Assembly (NCBI GenBank): GCA_038373885.1 | Contig: JAWZYV010014415.1 | Location: forward strand, 1-64,000 | Length of the DNA stretch: 64,000 nucleotides | DNA from: Cheiracanthium punctorium | Taxonomy: Eukaryota > Arthropoda > Arachnida > Araneae > Cheiracanthiidae | Direction of reading: 5' to 3' | Shown here: positions 55,831-64,000 of the stretch, piece by piece | Layout of the letters: each line of letters starts with the position of its first letter | How positions within the stretch are numbered: position 1 is the first letter of the stretch | Translations under genes and position numbers: made by a program | The notes under the pieces: model-generated | Told to the model about the DNA's origin: nothing | Database searches by the model: none | The model's input: the letters and a program-made list of their open reading frames with translations, nothing else

Positions 55831-55966
55831 AAGCTAGTTAGCAGTAAAGCAAGATTCAAACTGCATACGAAAGCTGCATTCCGAAGCCATTCTACCCGCC
55901 CCGGATCGGACCAGTCGGGCTTTGTTATTCACCTCAATCAGGGTCGGCCAGATAGGCAAACAAGTA

Positions 55967-57196
55967 TCGTAATTTATGGAAGAAACGCCGCGGCGTTTAT
56001 GAGTTTAAAAGTTAAAAAATAGTAAGTGCGGCGTTTACAATATTTTTAATTTTTTTTTGCCGATCGTCAACAAAAAATTGAAAAATTCGTTTCGTGATAA
56101 TTTTCTCAAAAGATGGCACTACCACCGACACGTACTCTTTAGCGTGCACAGATCACAGCATAGCGAATCAGAATGCGAACCTACCCCCATAGAAAAGAGG
56201 TTTGATCTTTGATCCAGTTTTGGAGAAAGTCAGAGCACCCTAAGATGGGTCCATGTCCCGTGCTCTGAAGTGGATGGCTTCATACATCCAACCGATGTCT
56301 CCTCAATTAAGTAAAAAGAAAAAAAATAGAAGTAAATCTTCTACATCTACATTTTAGAACTATAATTAAATTTTAATGAAGTTTTGAATATATATTTTGA
56401 AGGGTTAAAGTTCTGTAAAATACCGCAAAAGTGCACTACCCTCTATTAAATGCACCCGTTTTTCACATGAACCTCTATTGTTCTTAAAATACTGAATTTC
56501 AGCCAAAATTAGTCAATGTTGCGCACGGTGCGAGTTTAACCCTTCCCCCCCCCCCCCCCCAAAAAAAAAAAAAAAAAAAAAAGTTAATCTGAAAGATTTT
56601 TTTTTCCGCCGTGCGGCTTTGCACCCTGTGCACTCTATGGAATAAACACTGCCAACTAATTGGTATGCTCAAGAAATGCTGAGTGCTTTTAAAATAAATC
56701 CCAATGTTATAAATATAAAAAATAATAAATAAATACCATCAAGAGTTGTTACACAACATTCAGTTTAAAGCAACAATTTGCTGAAGCAAGCTCATTACGT
56801 AATCAACAGTTGGCCATCCGCGGGGGGGGGGGGGAATGTTTACTTTTAACTGTAGCCTCTTCTCACACATCGATTGCTGTTTTCATTTTAATGGCGCCTG
56901 GTAGTCTATCCGAACTTTGTGCGGATGCAAGAAGGTTTTTAGAAGTTATTTTTTTATTTCTATAAATTCGCCTTTGTGAATATAAACATTGATATCTGAT
57001 TATTTGAAAATAGAAATCGTAAGCTTCGTAAAATAGTGGCAAATACTTTAAAACATTCTATGGGAAGGGGGAGAAAAAAGGAGATTTTTTTACCGTTTAT
57101 CCAATTTCTCCCGAAATATATCCGATCAACTTAATAGCTTTTTTAATAAATTAGGTCTAATAAGTAATGCGACATATTTTTTATTTATTTATTTTA
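55967..57196 (+). mobile_element. CCGTAATTTATGG TIR family, 3'-truncated copy
   Basis: Colinear with 14502-15745 at high identity, starting TCGTAATTTATGGAAGAAAC. Differences are mainly homopolymer lengths and point changes. The last ~180 bp and the right TIR are missing where the Ty3/gypsy fragment begins. The frames inside are broken and not protein coding. Confidence 0.85.
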
Positions 57197-57199
57197 GAG

Positions 57200-57985
57200 C
57201 TTGACTGAATGGATTTTAGTTCTTCGTCAGTCTGCTGCGCTTCAGCCAGCGATGAGAAGTCAATGTCGGAGGGTATAGAGATATCATTTATCCGAGACAA
57301 ACTGTCAGCGACGACATTGTCTTGACCTTTGTCGAAAATTGAGCTTTGAAGTCTAGCTGTCGAAGTTGTCGCGGAGATGGATTAGAGTTTTTAGCAAAAG
57401 CAAAAATCAGAGGCTTGTGATCAGTAAGGATCGTAAACTCTCTACCTGCCAGCAGGGGTCGAAAATGTTTTAAAGCAGCTTAGATCGCCAGGAGTTCTCG
57501 ATCGTACGTGCTGTATCGAGTTTCTGCTTTTATAAGCTTCCTTGAGAAGAAGGCAAGGGGTCGGCAGCCTTTAAGAGTATGCGTTTGCAGCACAGCACCA
57601 ATGGCTGTATCCGAAGCGTCAGTTACAAGGGATTGCTTGTCCTCAGGTGCATGATATGCTAAGGTAGCAGCGTTAGCTAGGTCATCTTTGCACTTTTGAA
57701 AAGCATAGATGCTTCTTCAGTCCAAGTAATTAGTCGATTGTCCTTTTTCTTGCTGTCTTTAAGGTAATGAGTCAGAGGCACTTGATGTAAAGCTGCTGAT
57801 GGCAAGAAACGTCTATAAAAGTTTATCATTGCCAGGAAACAACGAAGTTCAACTACGGTTGTAGGCTGTAGGAAAGTACGGATAGTTTCGACTTTCTCCG
57901 GAAGTGGGCGGATGCCGTCTTCAGTGATAAGGCATCCCAAGAATTTTACCTCTTTCATACCGAAGACACACTTAGAAGGGTTCAA
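57200..57985 (-). pseudogene. Ty3/gypsy RT thumb and RNase H
   Basis: From 57985: PSKCVFGMKEVKFLGCLIT, RPLPEKVETIRTF and FLAMINFYRRFLP (RT thumb/connection). Then in another frame VTDASDTAIGAVLQ (catalytic Asp of RNase H), FFSRKLIKAETRYSTYDREL and ILTDHKPLIFAF. One in-frame stop lies near 57483 and a shift near 57670. Sequence resembling SLAEAQQTDEELKSIQ marks the tail of RNase H just before the element is cut off. Confidence 0.82.
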
Positions 57986-58540
57986 AGTGAGACCAGCATT
58001 TTGTAGTCACGTAAAAACTTGCTTCAGATACATGCTCTATTTTGTCAGCTGAGCATATTAAGATGTCATCGAGATAAGCGATACAAAAATTTAGACCCTG
58101 AAGTATGCTATTTATATATCGCTGGAAAGTTTGACCTGAATTTTGCAATCCAAATGGTATATAAACGAATTCCCAGAGACCAAATGGCGTAGCCACGGCT
58201 GTCTTTGGAATGTCCTCGAGAATTCGGTTGTAAGCACGGGTGAGATCTAAAGTAGAAAAAAATTCTATTTCCAGCAAGCATTTGTGTAGTCTTGTACATG
58301 AGGAACAGGATACCGGTCTGGTACAGTTACTGCGTTCAAACGATGGTAGTCTCCGCAAGGTCTCCAGTCACCAGACTTTTTCGGGACCATGTGTAGAGGG
58401 CTTGCCCAAGGGCTCTTGGATGGGCGAATGATGCCCTGTTGTAACATGAATTCAAACTCCGCTTTCGCAGATTTTAACAATGGTGCACTTAAGCGTCGAG
58501 GCTTACAGACCTGTCGTTTGTATGTGATGATACACTCCAA
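57972..58540 (-). pseudogene. Ty3/gypsy RT fingers and palm
   Basis: Two overlapping frames: 58540-58265 ([59 protein letters not shown]) and 58358-57972 (FSTLDLTRAYNRILEDIPK, TPFGLWEFVYIPFGLQNSG, catalytic FCIAYLDDILI). They join by a frameshift near 58265-58300. In the palm the 'LDL' aspartate and YLDD are both kept. Confidence 0.85.
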
Positions 58541-59075
58541 CTACAGAATTTTCCTTAATTTGGCCAGATGTGCTTAGAAGTTGAGGAAATGATGACAAAA
58601 GTTTGTGGTAATCCGAGGTACCAGAGAGCAACGAAATGCGTCCGATGGACGTTTCGGAAATCTGTCCATGGGTGGAAATACTTGTAGTGGAATCAAGAAG
58701 TTTACGACGGCGAGCATCCACTAGGAGGTTTAAATGGTTCAAAAAATCAATTCCGATGATGGGAGTAGATACATCGGCAACAATGAATGGCCAGGAAAAT
58801 GATCTTCGCAAGCCAAGATCCAGCGTTAGCAGTTTCGTACCGTATATTGCTATAGGTAAATTATTGGTGGCGTATAAAGTTAATTGCCCTTTTTCACACT
58901 GACAATTCCGAGGGCGAGGAATTGCTGAAACGTCAGCACCCGTATCGATGGGAAACCTTATATTTAAATTATTGTCGGCCATGTAAATTCGACGATTGCC
59001 ACAGTCATCCATGGTGGCCACTTGGGACCGCGCGGCTAGTTTTCCTGACTTCGGTAGTTGCAGGGCTTCTTCCAT
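58503..59075 (-). pseudogene. Ty3/gypsy protease and RT linker
   Basis: The frame contains LNIRFPIDTGADVSAIPRP (aspartic protease) and FIVADVSTPIIGIDFL (the ..ILG.DFL element of the protease C-lobe). It then gives a linker ending YHHIQTTGL, from which RT continues. A Gag-derived cysteine motif (CFYHAKFGDAARK) precedes it in another frame near 59080-59110. Confidence 0.82.
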
Positions 59076-59200
59076 TTGCGAGCTGCATCACCAAATTTAG
59101 CATGGTAAAAGCAGATTTCGGGTTCGTTTTTAGCCGTTTTATGACATGAGTTGCTACGCGAGCGTGCACACTTATCAAAATGTCTATTCTGAAATGGTGG

Positions 59201-59812
59201 TCAAGTCGACAGTTTAGCAATCTGTTGTGAAAGAGCATCAATTTGTAGCTGTAACGAAGCATAATGCATTTCTTGATTAACGGATTGAATCTGTAGCGTA
59301 TTAGGCGGCAATTCATGAATTTTATCAGCCATCTGCGCCAAACTGCTTAAGTTTTCAGAACCGACCACCAGGATTGCCTGCATTTGGCTAGGTAAACGGT
59401 TAAGCCAGACAGTTTTTAGCACCGCTTCTCCAAAGTTGAAACCTGCCAAGTCGCGCATTTTGGTGAGTAATTGAGAGGGTTTACAATCTCCTAAATGAGT
59501 GTCTTTTAACAAATGATAAGCCGTGCAGCTTTCAGACTCTGCAAAATGGAAAATCAATCTTTCTTTTAATGTGTTATATTTCTGTTCAGTCGGGGGATTC
59601 GAAATAATATCGCAGACAGATTGTAATACACTAGTATCAATCGCAGAACATGCTGTGTAAAACTTGGTTTTATCATTTGTGATAGAACTTAAACTGAATT
59701 GAGCTTCGAGTTGAATTAACCATGTTTCCGGATCTTTCTGCCAAAATGGCGAAGGTTTACCGGCGACACGTGCCAATTCAGAGGCTGCAACTGCTGTGCC
59801 TGACAATGCCAT
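59201..59812 (-). pseudogene. Ty3/gypsy gag
   Basis: I choose the ATG at 59812 (MALSGTAVAASELARV) rather than the first in-frame ATG at 59881. From there the protein has the capsid signature of this retroelement group: PFWQKDPETWLIQLEAQF, LKERLIFHFAESES, KMRDLAGFNFGE, KTVWLNRLPSQMQAIL. The frame stops at 59201, shortly before the cysteine-containing tail seen in another frame. Confidence 0.8.
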
Positions 59813-60010
59813 ATTAAATAACGCAAATAAATGTAAAGTCCTATAGTATTTAATTCGAAAATATCTTCTCTGTTCGTTCAAAAGTAAAATAAAACAATTT
59901 TTGCGTCCAGACGATAAACAAAGTTAAAAAGATCTTACCACGGCAGAGATCGGTGAATTAAAGAGTTGGCTGAATATTCAAATGGAGAAGTTAGACTTGA
60001 AGAAAAGATC

Positions 60011-60019
60011 GGGTCACCA
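60011..60019 (-). other. Primer-binding site of the second Ty3/gypsy
   Basis: Minus strand TGGTGACCC, starting with the TGG that pairs to the tRNA CCA end, follows the LTR end directly. Confidence 0.6.
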
Positions 60020-60194
60020 TTTTTCGGGGTGCTCGTAATCATAAAACACCACATAAATTTTAAAGAATAGCTTTATTGGATGTACATAAAAAATCGCTGG
60101 CACAGAAAAAACAATATCACATCTCGGATGAAATTTTTGGAAGAAGAAGGAAATAGAATAGCAGCACGAGCATGGCAAACTGCGTGTTGCCACA
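60020..60194 (-). repeat. 5' LTR of the second Ty3/gypsy, ~175 bp
   Basis: On the minus strand it starts TGTGGCAACACGC at 60194, carries an AATAAAG signal at about 60075, and leads into the PBS. The 3' border (..CCGAAAAA) lacks a clear CA, so it may be off by several bases. Confidence 0.55.
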
Positions 60195-60750
60195 CTATTA
60201 TTATTATACATTTATCATAAACAATCTTGTTAATTTAACAATTTTATTCAAAATATTAGAGGAATATAGTTATATGTTTAAACTTATATCACAAATAAAC
60301 ATGTCTGATTGGGGTGAAAAGGAAATCTTAAAACATTGCAGACTAATTGACTATTGCAAACTAATTGATGATATAGATGGTAAATCTCTTTCCGGGGAAC
60401 AAATATTGTTAAAATGTTTTTTGGATAAGAATATGATGGCAAAGTACATACTCATACTAAATTTTATTTACAATAATAATTTAATTGACACATTTCCAAA
60501 TACCGCAATCTCGTTATGAATTTATTTATCACTTTCAGTTACAGTCGCTTCCGTAGAAAGAAGTTCTTCCAAATTAAAAAAATATAAAAAATTATTTACG
60601 ATCATCAATGAGCCAAAATCGGTTGCCAAATTTATCAATCATTTCAATAGAATATCAAGAATTAGAGAAGTAGACATAAGTAATATAACTGAAAGGTTTG
60701 CTAGTACAAAAGCTAGACGAGAGAAAGAGAGAGAGTTTCACTATAAATAA
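60195..60750 (+). pseudogene. hAT (ZMYM1/TTF-type) transposase C-terminal end
   Basis: One frame with a single in-frame TGA at 60517-60519 runs to TAA 60748-60750. Before the stop, MSDWGEKEILKHCRLIDYC and ..DTFPNTAISL match the region preceding the hAT dimerisation domain. After it, LSVTVASVERSSSKLKK is the signature (S-V-T-V-A-S-x-E-R-S-F-S-K-L-K), ending ITERFASTKAR. The nonsense codon and missing N-terminal half make it inactive. It abuts the Ty3/gypsy LTR, which may have inserted in it. It belongs to the same gene type as 51674-52249. Confidence 0.75.
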
Positions 60751-62627
60751 TACTAGTGGTTCCTTAAAAAAAATCTCAAATGAAACCAGCTTATTCCAAG
60801 CAATACTAGCCATAATTATCAAATAATTAAATTTTTTGTTGCAATTTTAAGTTTCTTACTTTTATGAAGAAATATTTTTACTGTGAATAGATTTTTCTGA
60901 AATATTAACAAATTTTAAATAAATATGCAGGCAAAATTTTAGTATTCTTTTAAGATTATTAATTTTTTAAAAGAATTTTAGCCATTATGATGCGACTTTC
61001 ATGGTTTTCTTTGTTCAAACGGTTTTATAATTTCAGAAAGATCTATTTCAACAATTGACCAACAAAGTTTTTGTCTCAACATTAAACGAATTTTATTTCG
61101 TTTTTATTGATAGAGCCATAATTTTTAATCATACATATTTTTATTTTGTACCATGCTTTTAAACATTTTGTTAATGCATTGTCATGCCTTTGAAAACATT
61201 TTGAACAGTGTGCAAATTTTTAAATTCTGTAGTAGAAAAGTTTTTTCTTTTTTCCTTTTTCCAAATATTTACATTCAAAACAAAACTCGGAATTTAATCT
61301 AATAAAATACATAAGCCATGTTCTTTTTACTTTTTTGTTCCATTTTCCCATATTGCAGCAATAAGAGATACTGCACTTTAAATTTGAGTTGTCAATATGA
61401 AAGTTAAATTAATCAGCTCTTTGAAATGTTTGACTTTTTATTAAAACATCTACTGTTCTTGAAATTAAATTATAATAGCCAACTGCCATTTCTTCTATGC
61501 TTAAATCGGTCACTTAAATTTCAGTATCTTATGTAAATCTGGATAAGCAAAAGAAGCTTCAATAATCGATGCTTCCCAATAATATGGACAATTTTTGAAA
61601 TTATTAACTATGTTAAAACTTGTTGTTTGTAGTTTTCCTTGTACTATATTGCTTTATTTATAAACAAACAGTGCACATATAAAATTAAAATGTTTTCATG
61701 CTTTTTATTTAGATTTAAGGATTTCTCATTACTTTAGAATCAGTGTCCTGGTGTCTCTGTGTAAATCGGAAACATTATACCAAAGTGAGCTTTCTAACTA
61801 GTTATAAAGCGCATTCACTCATTAAACATTATAGTAGTGTTCTATAATTATTATTGAAAAAAAAAAGGCAACCCCTTGAAGGATATCTACCAAATCATAA
61901 GAACACTGCAAAAGACTAGTCTAATTGGAGGCAAATCTATTCTCTGCACCCATGGTAACTGTTAGCTACCTACCACAGTATTTTTGGTTCCACTGACTTT
62001 ACGAGCTCGTATACCACATGTACTGGGTAAGTTTTCGGCAGTGCCAGATATCCATCGGGCAACCTTACAGTCCAGAGCAATGCCGTATATTCTCTGCTGA
62101 ATACTAGTATGGTATTGTAAAATCATAATTTTGTTTCAAAAACTAAATATTTATAAGGGTTCCACCTCCCAAGACTCGGTTTAATTATGATATTTTCCAA
62201 CTGAACGAGTACATGGAATAGTAAAATGATACTTTTGTTTCGAAGTCTGATTTCTTTTATGTAGGGGCGCTAAATTGGTGTTTGCACAAAGGCGCTTGAC
62301 ACATCCGCTATGGCCCTGGGCAAGCTGCTACCGAAGGATTTTATTGTATAGTTATTAACCTTTTAAAGTTTTAAAGCAAGACCTTCCTACTACTTTTACT
62401 CAAATATGATAAATTGTTTATTGCAGATTCTGTAATGTATGTTAGAGTTATAACTTTTTAATATTATATTATGTTTCAAAATTCTGTTTTTTACAAGCAC
62501 TATTCATGCTTTTCTAGAATGAACTGGCATTATTTGTATGCTTGATTGTTTCACAGCTTTGAAAAGTCATTTATGTATACTTTATGATTAAATACTTTAC
62601 ATTAAATGTGAACTATATCTTTTCTAG
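60751..62627. other. Intronic non-coding stretch before the last kinase exon
   Basis: AT-rich, no reading frame or repeat structure recognised. No hAT right terminus was found after 60750. Confidence 0.4.
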
Positions 62628-62735
62628 AGTGATTTTGTGCAACAACTTTTAGATGATGACCCAAAGTACAGGCCTACCACAGATGAAATCATGGAACATC
62701 CATTGCTTACAAAATACATAACACATTCCAAATAA
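62628..62735 (+). CDS. eIF2-alpha kinase, last coding exon
   Basis: The acceptor CTTTTCTAG precedes 35 codons and a TAA (62733-62735), phase 0. The peptide SDFVQQLLDDDPKYRPTTDE contains the invariant Arg of kinase subdomain XI (D-P-x-x-R-P-T), then IMEHPLLTKYITHSK. The protein ends 21 residues after RPT, shorter than vertebrate HRI, which has a tail of several dozen residues. So either the arthropod protein is short-tailed or it is a PERK-type end. AATAAA lies at 62748-62753, very close to the stop; further downstream signals may be used. Confidence 0.87.
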   Translation, partial: SDFVQQLLDDDPKYRPTTDEIMEHPLLTKYITHSK

Positions 62736-64000
62736 TTTTTTCTAAAGAATAAATCTTAAACGTAAGTTTTCCAAGATTCTCTTTTATACAGAGTGTATCA
62801 GAAAAGGAATGCACACTCAGAATTGCCATAGAATTCCCCCCCCCCCCAGCCTACAAGATTAAATTTCTGAGAAAAACAATACTATGATAAATCTGCTTTC
62901 TGATCAAACTTAATGTTCTAAACGACAGTTAAAGTTTAAAATAGCACAATATTCATGAATTTCTGAGTATGAGTTATGACTGGTACCATACTTTAGAATA
63001 AGGTATCCAGTAGGATTTCTGTGCATAGAGCTCGAATATCATTTCAAAGTATGTGCAAGTTAGTAGTTTGTGATTCTAACCTCATCTTTTACTGTGCCCT
63101 ACAAGGAAAAAATCAAGTGGGGTAAGGTGTGGAGATTATACAGAAAACTTGATAGTGTCTAAACATAGCATTACTTTCTCCCAGAAATTTTACCTTCTAT
63201 GTAATTATCTATGACCAGTCAAGTTTTGTATATATTTTTCTTGTGCACTCCATAGACACAATATGTTCCTGTTTTAAAAATATTATTTTGATGCTATAGA
63301 GTATTTTCCATTTATTATTTAACAATTTAATTTTAGAGTATGTATGTTTTTAATGTATTATAATGATTATTTTCATGGAACATGTCTAAAGATTTCAATT
63401 TGCTGAAATCTAAGTCAATTTCAGGGTTTAAGCTAGATTTAAAAAAAAAAAATCCTGTGGCTAAATAATAAGAATAATTTTTTCTTAAATCTTGATCAAA
63501 TGCTAAAGTGTTAATTTAAATATAAAAGTTATGAATGAAGATGCTTCTTACGGAGCTTCAAAAAAATATCTAAGGAAATAAACAACACAAGTATTAAGTT
63601 AAAATACCTTTCCCCCAAATCATTTGTCTGTAATTTAAAACTTTTCTCTTTTCTAAACTAGCCTACTTCTCAAAAGCTTTGCTTAAAGTATTTTTTTTTT
63701 TCTGAGCCTGCAATTTTAATCATTAGGAAACTGTTAACACAGCATAAATTAATTTAAAGCAGAAAGTAAATGAACTACTGTTACTTTTTCATTTTGTGAA
63801 AACTGTAACCATAGCTTAAACCCTGATCAATATTTAGAGTATTCGTAAGTTTCTGAAAAATTTTTAATGTTGTACTTGAAAAATGCTTTAAAAATATACT
63901 GCCTTTTTATACTTGTTAAAATATAGATAATAATTGTAGTGAATATATTGTTAATATGGTTTTTTTAAAACTAGAACTCTGACATAAATCTTGAAAATAT
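62736..64000 (+). other. Kinase 3' UTR and downstream sequence
   Basis: No further coding exon is recognised. AT-rich, with AATAAA-like motifs at 62748 and a C-run at 62838. A TACAGAGTGTATCAGAAAAGG segment at 62788 resembles a mariner-type terminus without a partner in the window. Confidence 0.4.

Larger units (their letters stand above)
57200..60194 (-). mobile_element. Second Ty3/gypsy element, minus strand, 3'-truncated
   Basis: A 5' LTR (60020-60194), PBS, gag, protease, RT and RNase H run right to left. Integrase and the 3' LTR are absent; RNase H ends near 57200 against the truncated TIR element. It is clearly different in sequence from the Ty3/gypsy at 17437-24499 and more degraded. 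Confidence 0.85.

Overview
This is AT-rich, intron-rich nuclear DNA from an arthropod, probably a chelicerate. The host assignment is an inference from the gene type and the transposon mix. The only convincing host gene is the 3' part of an eIF2-alpha kinase (HRI/PERK family, HRI-like favoured) on the + strand. It appears as four in-frame phase-0 exons at 24588-24749, 39935-40036, 51306-51368 and 62628-62735 (stop at 62733-62735). They are separated by introns of about 15.2, 11.3 and 11.3 kb. Upstream exons (N-lobe and the HRDLK motif) were not found and may lie left of the window. No rRNA, convincing tRNA gene, CRISPR or bacterial-type operon is visible.

Nearly everything else is transposable-element DNA, much of it nested. 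1-12 kb: hAT and Tigger/pogo-like DNA elements in decay, including a 2.86-kb element at 6262-9119 with an exact 8-bp target duplication. 12.2-13.6 kb: an intact Tc1-like (DD34E) transposon. 13.7-17.4 kb: a stack of at least five TIR elements inside one another. 17.4-24.5 kb: a young Ty3/gypsy element (LTRs 482 bp each, 12 differences) ending 88 bp before the first kinase exon.

First kinase intron (24.7-39.9 kb): a full-length minus-strand Ty1/copia element (26346-36117) with exact 5-bp TSDs, an initiator-tRNAMet-type PBS and both LTRs. It carries a 2.87-kb non-autonomous Helitron, which in turn carries a hAT MITE. Second intron (40.0-51.3 kb): pogo-like and Merlin-like transposase remnants, tRNA-derived SINEs, inverted-repeat insertions, a decayed copia fragment and a mariner-like element holding a near-perfect 32-bp palindrome. 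Third intron (51.4-62.6 kb): two ends of hAT transposase genes, a 3'-truncated copia, a second copy of a 1.4-kb TIR family, and a 3'-truncated minus-strand Ty3/gypsy with its 5' LTR.

The biological picture is a stress-kinase gene whose introns have been enlarged by layered insertions; target duplications and one pre-insertion copy give the relative order of several events. I found no convincing novel multi-gene system. The least familiar items are the CCGTAATTTATGG TIR family (three copies), the diverged array inside the Helitron, and the foldback and palindrome structures.
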